Below, one piece after another: positions 28,196 through 35,121 of a DNA stretch of 37,377 bases. The stretch is from Tomitella cavernea (GTDB lineage: Bacteria; Actinomycetota; Actinomycetes; Mycobacteriales; Mycobacteriaceae). The stretch spans positions 1-37,377 of the forward strand of contig NZ_JAENKO010000044.1 in assembly GCF_016599145.1 (NCBI RefSeq), given 5' to 3'. The stretch's first letter is position 1. Every line of letters starts with the position of its first letter. The notes beneath the pieces were generated by a model, which was not told the origin of the DNA, searched no databases, and saw nothing but the letters and a program-made list of their open reading frames with translations. The position numbers were made by a program, and so were the translations under genes.

Positions 28196-28374
28196 TCAGG
28201 AAAGTTTCCGCTGACACCTCGGGCAGAAGTAGCTCGAGCGGTTCATGAACTGCGCCCGTGCGATCGGCGTGCCGCACCGCTCGCACGGCTCCCCTGCCCG
28301 CCCATAGGCGTTGAGGCTGCGGGAGAAGTATCCCGACTCCACGCCATTGATACGTTGACGTATAGCGAGTCGAA
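28196..28374 (-). pseudogene. fpg: 3' remnant of fpg (formamidopyrimidine-DNA glycosylase), truncated and frameshifted
   Basis: The minus strand encodes [17 protein letters not shown], then [17 protein letters not shown] and [13 protein letters not shown], ending in KLS and a stop at 28196. This is the C-terminal zinc finger of Fpg/MutM with all four Cys. Just upstream, in another frame, FDSLYVNV continues the Fpg sequence. One missing base near 28348-28352 therefore separates the two parts. The upstream 220 or so residues, including the catalytic N-terminus, are absent. In mycobacteria fpg follows the osmC-like gene, so this is probably the native gene, broken when the region to the right was inserted. 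Confidence 0.85.
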
Positions 28375-28416
28375 TGGTCAGTCGAATGGTCAGTCGAATG
28401 GCGATTCAATGGCGAT
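28369..28416. repeat. 12-bp tandem repeat at the broken end of fpg
   Basis: GTCGAATGGTCA occurs twice exactly (28369-28380, 28381-28392). A third copy follows with two changes (28393-28404), then a degenerate fourth (28405-28416). The array begins where fpg homology stops and may have grown from the junction sequence. No gene is visible from here to 28534. Confidence 0.8.
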
Positions 28417-28534
28417 CAGACTCGCGCTCGGACTCCGACGGTGACCGGACACGCTGAGACCTACAGTACCGATCTTGGACCTGAACGCCTCTGACGTCCT
28501 TGAGCCAAGCCCATGAGAGAACACATCCTGGGCC

Positions 28535-28876
28535 TCACTTGGCCGTCGCGCCACCAATTCTGGCCCTCTTCCGCTTCGCTTCGCGCTCCAGAAGGTGCGC
28601 GAGGAAGACCTTCCGGATGGCGCGCTTCTGCTCGTCCGTCAACGGCTGCGCCGTTGCACGAATCTTGCGCACGTGCTCCTTACGTGCGGTAACGCCGGAC
28701 ACATCGTCGAGATCTCGGACTCGAACCCAGGTCGTGAAGACCCAGCGTCCATCGATGTCGCTCGAGGTCAATCGCATCTCGAGCTCACCCTGCTTGACCC
28801 ATCGTCGGATCTTCGAGGTGCTGCAGTGGTAGCGCTCGGCCGCGGCGGCGACGTCGATCCATTCCTCTTCGGGCAT
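28535..28876 (-). CDS. Small helix-turn-helix protein, MerR/excisionase-like
   Basis: A 113-residue basic protein. The N-terminal half, EEWIDVAAAAERYHCSTSKIRRW (EEWIDVAAAAERYH and CSTSKIRRW) with VKQGEL, is a winged helix-turn-helix of the HTH_17/excisionase type. The rest, with DGRWVF and a long charged helix ending in KRKRAR, is probably DNA-binding. I chose the ATG at 28876 because GGAGGAG lies six bases upstream. A longer frame upstream contains no recognisable domain and runs into the divergent gene's promoter. It could be a directionality factor of a mobile element or a local regulator; no integrase is visible. Confidence 0.7.
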   Translation of the reverse strand: MPEEEWIDVAAAAERYHCSTSKIRRWVKQGELEMRLTSSDIDGRWVFTTWVRVRDLDDVSGVTARKEHVRKIRATAQPLTDEQKRAIRKVFLAHLLEREAKRKRARIGGATAK

Positions 28877-28950
28877 CAGGGTCTCCTCCAGATCTCGTGG
28901 GCATCCAGAGAAGGACTCGATGGCTATCACGGCTCCGAACGCATAAATGT

Positions 28951-28972
28951 GACTCATAGTCCGTGGACTCAT
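28951..28972. promoter_or_regulatory. Repeat and palindrome between the divergent regulators
   Basis: GACTCAT occurs at 28951-28957 and 28966-28972, 15 bases apart. Between and overlapping them is the palindrome AGTCC-GT-GGACT (28958-28969). The site lies 28 bases before the Xre start and 75 before the other gene's start, a natural place for an operator. Only position and symmetry support it. Confidence 0.4.
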
Positions 28973-28999
28973 CGTCAGCGTATCGGAATCGTCTAATGC

Positions 29000-29224
29000 A
29001 TGACCATCCCGGCGCATCGCATCGCTTTCGGCGAGCACCTTCGCGATCTGCGCCGCGAGCACGGATGGGCGTCACAGGAGGCCTTCGCCCACCACGTCGG
29101 GCTCGATCGCACCTACATCAGCGGCTTGGAGCGCGGAACCCGCAACCCGACGCTTGATGTCCTCGTCAAGCTCGCCCGAGGCCTCGACGTCACCCCATCG
29201 GATCTGCTCGCGACCGTCGAGTGA
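29000..29224 (+). CDS. Xre-family transcriptional regulator
   Basis: A 74-residue single-domain Xre/Cro protein. The helix-turn-helix runs from GEHLRDLRREHGWASQ through EAFAHHVGLDRTYISGLERG to RNPTLDVLVKLARGLD. It has no other domain. The ATG at 29000 has no obvious Shine-Dalgarno, so the message may be leaderless, which is common in this group. It is divergent from the excisionase-like gene and convergent with the HEPN gene, so it may regulate its neighbours. Small Xre proteins of this kind often accompany restriction and defence loci. Confidence 0.85.
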   Translation: MTIPAHRIAFGEHLRDLRREHGWASQEAFAHHVGLDRTYISGLERGTRNPTLDVLVKLARGLDVTPSDLLATVE

Positions 29225-29324
29225 TCCATAGACGTCGTCAGTCCTTCGCATGGATCGGCAGACCGAAGTGCCGCGCATCTCGCGTAGCCGCCCCCTCCCC
29301 TCCTCATTTCCGAGTAGTACCCAA

Positions 29325-29339
29325 CCTCGGCACGCGAGG
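29325..29339. terminator. Small hairpin between convergent xre and HEPN genes
   Basis: CCTCG-GCACG-CGAGG forms a 5-base stem with a 5-base loop in the 158-base gap between two converging genes. It has no T-tract. It may be a weak shared terminator. Confidence 0.25.
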
Positions 29340-29382
29340 CGAGAGGGTGGCGAGGCGCTCTAGCTGAACGGCGACAAAGCAA

Positions 29383-30597
29383 TCAAGCGCTGGTACGCAC
29401 AGCCGACGACATGAGCCGGTCGGCATAGCCGATGAGGCTCGTGACCAGCATGAGAACCTGCACGCAGTTGCGCTTGCTAAACTGGCGCGAAGAGACGCCG
29501 TGGACGCTCGCGTGGCGCGAGTAGTACCGAGGGACTTCGTCGCCCTTGTGCTTCCAGAACTGCTCGTGGGCGTTCCAGATCGGCAGCCAGACCATGGCCT
29601 CGTGGACGCCCATCTCGTCGATGGCGTCCGGCACGTCCGCGCCCTTCTTCCGATTGGTGATGAGCCGTCGAGCCGCCTGGTCGGGATAGAAGCGGTAGAT
29701 CAGGGTGTCGAGCGTGACCGTGAACATGGCCTGGGCGGAGCGGGCGTGCCCCGCCCGCATCGCGCCGAGGCCGTCGAGCGCGAACCTCAGCTCGTCGCCG
29801 ATCACTGCGCCGTCTACCTGCTCGAGCACGACGGAGCAATCGTCGATGATCGACTTGTAGCAGTCGCCGAGCACCCGTCGGCGAGCCGAGCGGTCTTGTC
29901 CGCGGAGCAGACGCAACGCTGTGCGACCGCGCGGCACCAGATAGAGCGGGATGCCCTCCTGTTCGAGGAACTCGTGCACTTGATGGGCCCTGATCTCGTC
30001 TGCGTGGCCCCTCAGATTTGACGGGAGGAGCGCACGGTTGAACCCCCGCAGCAGTTCCGGGTCGAAAAGCGGCTTCAGGGAGCCGCGCAGCCCATCGAGC
30101 ATCGCGGATTGCTGACTCGAGATCTGCTTGAGCATCGACTCGATCGCTGGGCTGACTCCAACGCCCTTCAGCGCCGGGAAGTCGATCATCGGAGCCGTGA
30201 ACGTCGGGAGGCTCGCCACAATCGACGCCATCTGCGACTGGACCCGCTCGCTGTATGGCTCGAGCGTCTTGTTGACCAGTGGGTCGTAGTCGGGCAGCGC
30301 CGACTTAATCTGCTCCTGGAGGCGTCGGTTCAGCGGCCCCATGACGTCCCGCGCGTACGTCGAGGAATCCGGGAGCATCGCCTTCATCCGCGCTCGGATG
30401 GGCTCGAGTATCTTCGCGATGGCGACGTCCATACCGGGCATCAACGACTGCGCGAACCCTGCCGGCAGTCGGAAGTCGGCAGTGGGCGACGAGCCTGTGT
30501 CTGCCAGCGGAGTATCCGCGCCGTCGACCGATGCTTCTCCGTCCTCGCCCGGCTCCCGCTCGCGCCCCTTCTCGAGTATCTCGTCGTCGTTAGTCAT
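29383..30597 (-). CDS. HEPN-domain protein, putative RNase effector of a two-gene defence module
   Basis: A 404-residue protein I cannot name. Residues 1-45 are acidic and disordered-looking, and 50-200 are amphipathic helices. The C-terminal third resembles HEPN proteins: a helix with AGHARSAQAMFTVTLDTLIY (about 282-301), then SRHASVHGVSSRQFSKRN. The segment R361-HASV-H366 fits the HEPN RX4-6H RNase motif in its common RHxxxHG form. The gene starts five bases after the stop of the GHKL-nuclease gene on the same strand, so the two are co-transcribed. I infer an RNA-cleaving or abortive-infection effector triggered by the upstream ATPase. A non-catalytic adaptor role is possible. Confidence 0.65.
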   Translation of the reverse strand: MTNDDEILEKGREREPGEDGEASVDGADTPLADTGSSPTADFRLPAGFAQSLMPGMDVAIAKILEPIRARMKAMLPDSSTYARDVMGPLNRRLQEQIKSALPDYDPLVNKTLEPYSERVQSQMASIVASLPTFTAPMIDFPALKGVGVSPAIESMLKQISSQQSAMLDGLRGSLKPLFDPELLRGFNRALLPSNLRGHADEIRAHQVHEFLEQEGIPLYLVPRGRTALRLLRGQDRSARRRVLGDCYKSIIDDCSVVLEQVDGAVIGDELRFALDGLGAMRAGHARSAQAMFTVTLDTLIYRFYPDQAARRLITNRKKGADVPDAIDEMGVHEAMVWLPIWNAHEQFWKHKGDEVPRYYSRHASVHGVSSRQFSKRNCVQVLMLVTSLIGYADRLMSSAVRTSA

Positions 30598-30602
30598 TTC
30601 AT

Positions 30603-32645
30603 CTAGCTCGACGGGAGGCCGAGTCGGTCGAAGAACGCCCTGTTGCGCTCCGTGGCCGCGTTGACCAGCCCGTCGAAGCTCATGACCTCGATGTAGGCCT
30701 TCGCCGCATTGTTGTAGCCGAAGTACCCGAGGCCATCGTGAGTGGGACGCAGGTCTGAAATCTCGCAGCGCTCGATCATCTTCTCCGTGAGGTCAGCGAT
30801 GATGTAGCAGAATGCTGGCGGCTCCTGAGCCGGCGGGATCGGTCGCCCCGTCGCGGTCATCACGCCGCCGGCGCGGATTCGCTTCACGTAGTCGAGGCAC
30901 TGCTGGATAGGGTTCTTGGCCTCCGTGGCGTCCTTGCGCATCGGGCGCTTGATCTCGACCACGACGATCGACGGCAGCGGAAGCTTCTCCCCCTCCGCGG
31001 CGAGCACCGGCGCATCGATAAGCCGAGTCGCGAGGATGTCAGGCTCCTTCGTCGACTCGGACCCAGTGACCGGCATGCTCTTGAGCGTCTTGTCGGAGGC
31101 GAGGTAGTCGTGGAACGCGAGCCGCTCGTCAATGATCCACAGGTTCGAGCCATCGGAGGCGACGTCGTTCGACTCGGTGCGCATCGGGACGATCAACGAG
31201 TGGATCGCGTCCTCACGGCTGTACCTACCGTCCCTGTCTGCGCGGATCAGCCGTCCAAGCAGGTCCAGTACCGTGCGGCGACGCGAGACGTACGCGGCCA
31301 GGTCGGACTGGTTGATCTCACTGACCGTCGTGAGGTAGCCGTCGAGCCGCTCCTTGAAGTCGTCCGCAGGCTCCGCCTCAGCCTCAGCGAAGATCTCCTG
31401 CCCCTTCACGAACGCTTCAGACTCGATCTTCTTCAGGTGCTTGTGGAGTTGCAGCTCGAGATCCTGGTCATTGACCGACGGGTCTACCGTGATGCCGCGT
31501 TCCTCGATCTTGGCTAGTACGGGCCGGTACCGCGGGGCTCGCTTGGTCACGAAGTCGTGGACGCGTTGCTTGCCCTGCTCGCGGGCCGACTCGAGGGGGT
31601 CCTTCAGGATCTCCGCCACCTCCTCGAGGACGGCCTCGCGGATATCATCTAGCGAGATGTCGTCGACGAGCGGCTGACCGGATATCCGGTCGCTGATGTC
31701 GAAGGCCGTCCGGTCGGAGCGCACCCGATCATCGAGGAAGTCGGAGGTCAGGTAACACGCGTAGACGAACTCCCCGGAGGCGTCGTCCGCGAGCCTGCCG
31801 TGAAGCCCCGGCACTTTTCCGCTCAGGTTCTCGTCGATGACGACACGGCTCGCCGCGCACCAGTGCAGACGTGGAAAGGAGTTCCGCGCCGTCGCCTTCA
31901 GCCGGAGGTTGAGCATGTCGAACTTGTGGCCCTTGACCTCGATCGTCGACGAAGTCATCGCCGAGTCGACGAACTCGTCCATCAAGCCCGCCAGAGACAC
32001 CAACTCCTCGTCGTCCGTGACCGTCACGACGGGGGCACCTCCGGGGCGGAGGAAGTACCAGATGCAGTGCTCGAAGATCTCTCGCGCGATAGCGTCGACG
32101 CCCTTCGGAGCGTTCTGCTGAAAAGACTTCTTGAAGCCGTCGAGGCTGATGACCGCTCCGGGGCGGGAGAAACCCTCTGCCTCCCCGTTGGGCTCGACCT
32201 CTTGAGCTACAGAGAACCTGAACTGAAGGCCGTGGAGCTTCCCATCGCCGTCCTCGTACGCGCTGCGGACCGACACCTTGTCGAACGCCTTCAGCCAGAG
32301 CAGTCGCCCAACGCCGCGGCAGCCGAGGTCGGCCTTGAAGTCGCTGTCGAGCGTTTCGAAAGAGGACATGTTCCGCGGTGTGAATCCCACACCGTCGTCC
32401 GAGACAGTGAACCCGATAATCGGCTTCTTGGGGGCGCGCCCGGGGCCCGTTGGGCCGAGGTCAAGCTCAGCCTGAGTGTCGCGGCACACTCTCACGTCGA
32501 TCCGGCCTGGATCGTCGGAACCGCCGGGCCGCGCGTCGATCGCCTGTATGGCATTGACGATGGCCTCGAGCAGAGGGAGGAGCGCGTGGCTCTTGGGCAA
32601 GCTCGTGTTCCGGACCCTACCCGCGAGTGATGTCGTGAGTGCCAT
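30603..32645 (-). CDS. GHKL ATPase fused to a PD-(D/E)XK nuclease domain
   Basis: A 680-residue protein with two recognisable parts. The first is a GHKL (Bergerat) ATPase with N-box LLEAIVNAIQAID (Glu27, Asn31), SDDGVGF (Asp84-x-Gly-x-Gly) and GCRGVGRLLW (108-117). The arrangement recalls MutL/MORC-like ATPases, and a transducer-like region and helical linker follow to about 480. The second is a nuclease-like domain with EPDIL (Asp536), VVVEIKRP (Glu564, Lys566) and the helix motif QQCLDY (Q582-x3-Y586). Together they give a PD-(D/E)XK core with QxxxY. I chose the ATG at 32645, preceded by GAGGGAGGGAAGG. The frame stays open upstream into an Xre-like remnant, so a longer product is conceivable. 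It is the first gene of an operon with the HEPN protein. I infer DNA cleavage controlled by ATP-driven dimerisation. Confidence 0.8.
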   Translation of the reverse strand: MALTTSLAGRVRNTSLPKSHALLPLLEAIVNAIQAIDARPGGSDDPGRIDVRVCRDTQAELDLGPTGPGRAPKKPIIGFTVSDDGVGFTPRNMSSFETLDSDFKADLGCRGVGRLLWLKAFDKVSVRSAYEDGDGKLHGLQFRFSVAQEVEPNGEAEGFSRPGAVISLDGFKKSFQQNAPKGVDAIAREIFEHCIWYFLRPGGAPVVTVTDDEELVSLAGLMDEFVDSAMTSSTIEVKGHKFDMLNLRLKATARNSFPRLHWCAASRVVIDENLSGKVPGLHGRLADDASGEFVYACYLTSDFLDDRVRSDRTAFDISDRISGQPLVDDISLDDIREAVLEEVAEILKDPLESAREQGKQRVHDFVTKRAPRYRPVLAKIEERGITVDPSVNDQDLELQLHKHLKKIESEAFVKGQEIFAEAEAEPADDFKERLDGYLTTVSEINQSDLAAYVSRRRTVLDLLGRLIRADRDGRYSREDAIHSLIVPMRTESNDVASDGSNLWIIDERLAFHDYLASDKTLKSMPVTGSESTKEPDILATRLIDAPVLAAEGEKLPLPSIVVVEIKRPMRKDATEAKNPIQQCLDYVKRIRAGGVMTATGRPIPPAQEPPAFCYIIADLTEKMIERCEISDLRPTHDGLGYFGYNNAAKAYIEVMSFDGLVNAATERNRAFFDRLGLPSS

Positions 32646-32908
32646 GGCCTTCCCTCCCTCGACCGTTGATACAACTCTAGCGGCGACCACCGACACGAAG
32701 GCGCGCCCCTGAGGTCGGAGAGACTCGCACAGTCGACCTGTGTCCCTGAGCTCGAGCGTCAAGCCAAGTGCCTGCGCAACCTTCGCAATAGCCTCGGTTG
32801 TCGCGACGTTGTTCACCTCGACCCCCGCGATAGTCGGACGGGGAGCCCGGCCTCATCTCCGAGCTGGACCTGCGACCGCTCCTGTACTGAGCTTCGCACG
32901 ACGTGCAC
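32646..32908 (-). pseudogene. Frameshifted Xre-type regulator upstream of the GHKL gene
   Basis: Reading leftwards from a GTG at 32908, one frame gives QVQLGDEAGLP. After a one-base slip in the GGGG run at 32840-32843, the next frame gives RPTIAGVEVNN and VATTEAIAKVAQALGLTLEL. Joined, they form a typical Xre helix-turn-helix (the usual GLSRPTI needs one more base). The second part has no stop and continues in frame into the GHKL ORF. Either the regulator has decayed and its end has merged with the next gene, or there is a sequencing error in the homopolymer. Confidence 0.6.
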
Positions 32909-32921
32909 TCACCTTCATCAG

Positions 32922-32939
32922 TACAAGCGAACGTTTGTA
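32922..32939. promoter_or_regulatory. Inverted repeat upstream of the arsR-type gene
   Basis: TACAA (32922-32926) and TTGTA (32935-32939) are perfect inverted copies eight bases apart, with AACGTT inside. The repeat ends 34 bases before the ArsR-family start and also lies in the divergent gap towards the Xre remnant. It is a plausible autoregulatory site. Confidence 0.5.
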
Positions 32940-32973
32940 ATAGCTTGGACTTGTTCGAGCAAGGAGGGCTCCA

Positions 32974-33309
32974 ATGCTGTCCGAGACCAAGGTCGACTTT
33001 GACCTAGCACTGCGCGCGCTGGCCGACGTGAACCGACGTGCAATCCTTCGCGTGATTCGCACCAGCCCACGGCCGGTCGGAGTGATTGCGAAGGAGGTCG
33101 AGCTGTCGCAACAGACGACCTCGCACCATCTTGGCGTGCTTCGCAATGCCGGCCTCGCGCTCGGCACTCGCGAGGGCACTCGTCATCTCTACGCGATCGA
33201 CACCGACGGACTGGCGGCGGTGCGCTCGTATCTGGATGACTTCTGGCCCTCGAGATTGGCCGACCTCAAAACCGCCGTCGAGTCGCGACAGGAGGGCCCT
33301 CATGGCTGA
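32974..33309 (+). CDS. ArsR-family winged-helix transcriptional regulator
   Basis: A 111-residue DNA-binding repressor. The winged helix is clear in LADVNRRAILRVIR and VELSQQTTSHHLGVLRNAGL, followed by TREGTRHLYAID. No metal-binding Cys motif is present, so it is not a classical metal sensor. ArsR proteins of this type are usually paired with an SRPBCC protein. The next gene is exactly that, overlapping by eight bases. AGGAGGGC lies just before the ATG. It probably controls its own operon through the inverted repeat upstream. Confidence 0.9.
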   Translation: MLSETKVDFDLALRALADVNRRAILRVIRTSPRPVGVIAKEVELSQQTTSHHLGVLRNAGLALGTREGTRHLYAIDTDGLAAVRSYLDDFWPSRLADLKTAVESRQEGPHG

Positions 33310-33736
33310 GTTCCGAGACTTCATCGACATAGAGGCTCCACCGGAGACAGTGTTCGAGTACCTGATCACGAACGACGGCATGACGGCCTGGATGGGGCAG
33401 TACGCCGACCTTGACCCGACGCCAGGGGGCAAGTTCGCCGTCGACATAGCTGGACACCCCGTACGGGGCAAGTACCTACATGTCGAGCCCCCGAGCCGCG
33501 TGGTGATGAGTTGGGGCTTCGCCGGAAGCGAGGACCTACCAGAGGGATCCTCGACAGTCGAATTCCGCCTCACCCCGATCGGCGGCGGGACTCGAGTCGA
33601 TCTGCGCCATTCCGATCTGCCCGACAGCGAGGTGCGTGGCCACGCCGACGGGTGGGCGAACTTCCTGCCCCGTCTCGCCATCGTCGGAGCCGGCGGCAAC
33701 GCCGGGCCGGACGGCTGGCAGCCGCTCACGGACTGA
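33302..33736 (+). CDS. SRPBCC/AHSA1-domain protein
   Basis: A 144-residue protein of the START/Bet v1-like AHSA1 group. It shows IEAPPETVFEYLI and NDGMTAWMG at the N-terminus, then GGKFAVDI, PPSRVVMSWGF and a C-terminal helix with GWANFLPRLA. These proteins have a hydrophobic pocket, but the ligand is usually unknown. The start at 33302 overlaps the ArsR gene by eight bases. The pair ArsR-SRPBCC is common in actinobacteria. Confidence 0.87.
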   Translation: MAEFRDFIDIEAPPETVFEYLITNDGMTAWMGQYADLDPTPGGKFAVDIAGHPVRGKYLHVEPPSRVVMSWGFAGSEDLPEGSSTVEFRLTPIGGGTRVDLRHSDLPDSEVRGHADGWANFLPRLAIVGAGGNAGPDGWQPLTD

Positions 33737-33777
33737 CCACCCACGCCGCGTCCGCGGCACGAACCAAGGAGAATCCC

Positions 33778-34137
33778 ATGACCCAGGACAATGCGTACGA
33801 CACCGTGCAGAAGTATCACCGCGCTTGGACGAGCGGCGACATCGACACGGCAATGAGCTACGTTGCGGACGACGTTGCCTGCCGAGCTCCCGGCGTCGAT
33901 TTGGACGGCAAGGACGCCTACCGCGGGTTCATCGGCGGCTTCGCCCCGATGCTCACCGGCATCGGAGACATCGCCGAGTTCGTCGACGAAGACCGCGTGG
34001 CACTGTTCTACTACCCGCAGACCATGTCGACCTCCACCACTCCGGCAGCCGAGTTCTTCACCGTCAAGGACGGAAAGATTACCGAGAGCGTGCTCATCTT
34101 CGACCGGCTCTCCTACGGCCCGCCCGAGCAGGCCTGA
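33778..34137 (+). CDS. SnoaL-like/NTF2-fold protein
   Basis: A 119-residue protein with the nuclear-transport-factor-2-like fold: YHRAWTSGDIDTAMSYVADDV at the start (YHRAWTSGDIDTA, then MSYVADDV), GKDAYRGFI, and DGKITESVLIFD at the end. Some relatives are small-molecule isomerases or cyclases, many are uncharacterised, and no catalytic residues can be assigned. AAGGAG lies nine bases before the ATG. It lies 41 bases after the SRPBCC gene in the same direction, so it belongs to the operon. Confidence 0.83.
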   Translation: MTQDNAYDTVQKYHRAWTSGDIDTAMSYVADDVACRAPGVDLDGKDAYRGFIGGFAPMLTGIGDIAEFVDEDRVALFYYPQTMSTSTTPAAEFFTVKDGKITESVLIFDRLSYGPPEQA

Positions 34138-34152
34138 ACCGGAGGGCAGATC

Positions 34153-34500
34153 ATGACTCCCGAACAGACTGTCCTCGTCGAACGCGTCCGTGCCCTGATC
34201 TCCGACGAACCGGTGTTACGTGAGGTCTCTATGTTCGGCGGCAGATCCGTGATGGTGAACGAGAAGATGATCGTCAGCGCCTTGAAAGACGGCGGCCTTC
34301 TCGTCCGGGTCAACGCGGACCAGCACGACGGCCTTCTGGGCCGACCGGGTGCCGTGCAGGCAGAGATGGGGCCAGGCCGCGACATGGGACCCGGCTGGAT
34401 CGAAGTCGCAGCCGACGCGATCAGAGACGACGAGCAGTTGTCGTCCTGGATCGGGATCGCGATGGACTACAACCGGATCGTGACCGGCGGGCACCCATGA
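34153..34500 (+). CDS. TfoX N-terminal-domain protein
   Basis: A 115-residue protein consisting of the TfoX-N domain alone. VREVSMFGG-like residues (LREVSMFGGRSVMVN) and LLVRVNADQHDGLL are diagnostic, and RDMGPGWIEV follows. Full-length TfoX regulates competence in gammaproteobacteria, but stand-alone domains in actinobacteria have unknown roles. GGAGGG lies about eight bases upstream of the ATG. The end overlaps the next gene by four bases (ATGA). Confidence 0.85.
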   Translation: MTPEQTVLVERVRALISDEPVLREVSMFGGRSVMVNEKMIVSALKDGGLLVRVNADQHDGLLGRPGAVQAEMGPGRDMGPGWIEVAADAIRDDEQLSSWIGIAMDYNRIVTGGHP

Positions 34501-35012
34501 GCACGTTCCAGGGTCTTCCACCGGGCCTGTTCACCTTCTTCACAGAGCTGGAGGCCGACAACTCGAAGGCGTTCTGGCAGGCAAACAAGAGCCGCTGGGA
34601 GCGCGACGTCCGCGCGCCGATGCGCACGTTGCTCACCGAGCTCTCCGACGAGTTCGGCGCGTTGCGCATGTTCCGCCCGAACCGGGACGTGCGCTTCTCC
34701 GCGGACAAATCTCCCTACAAGCTTTGGACAGGCGCGACCAGTGAAGCTCAGGCTGTCGGCGGCATCGGCTATTACCTCGAAGCCTCCGCCGAGGGCATCG
34801 TCACTGGCTACAGTGCCATGCTCATGGCCCCGGATCAGTTGCGTCGGTACCGCGCCGCGATAGACTACGCGAGGAGCGGCAACGAGTTCGAGCACCTGAA
34901 CCGCACCCTCGCGGCAGAGTCGCATCCGGTTTCGCATGGTGCTGAGGAACCATTGAAGACCGCGCCGCGGGGCTACTCAACGGACCATCCCCGTATGAGT
35001 GTGCCAGCCTGA
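34497..35012 (+). pseudogene. DUF2461 protein, 3' end truncated by an IS21 element
   Basis: The frame encodes 171 residues, of which the first 166 belong to the DUF2461 family of unknown function. LFTFFTELEADNSKAFW, RFSADKSPYK and LKTAPRGYSTDHPR are typical. Homology stops at DHPR (34994), where a full protein continues for about 40 residues. The last five codons and the stop come from the inserted element. The ATG start overlaps the TfoX-N gene. Truncation after this conserved segment probably destabilises the product. Confidence 0.82.
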
Positions 35013-35058
35013 AGTGGCCCCACCTGACCTGGCAGTGCTGGCCTGAAATGGCCCCACC
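35001..35058. repeat. Left-end transposase-binding repeats of the IS21 element
   Basis: Two 24-base direct copies (35001-35024 and 35035-35058) differ at three positions and share the core GCCTGAA-N-TGGCCCCACC. They start 34 bases apart. Multiple terminal repeats are typical of IS21 ends. Confidence 0.8.
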
Positions 35059-35121
35059 CTCGACCGACCATCTCTAGCCTTTCGTCTTGTCCGACCAAAG
35101 ACATTGACGAGAGGCCAGGGA

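Noticed and set aside
28176-28409. 77-residue minus-strand frame beginning [14 protein letters not shown]
   Set aside because: Its N-terminus is the 12-bp repeat and the rest is the fpg zinc finger read in the wrong frame; not a real gene.
28369-28416. CRISPR-like array
   Set aside because: The 12-base units are directly adjacent without spacers, so this is a simple tandem repeat.
32853-33179. 108-residue minus-strand frame opposite the ArsR gene
   Set aside because: Shadow of the ArsR coding sequence; it ends in the Xre remnant region in the wrong frame.
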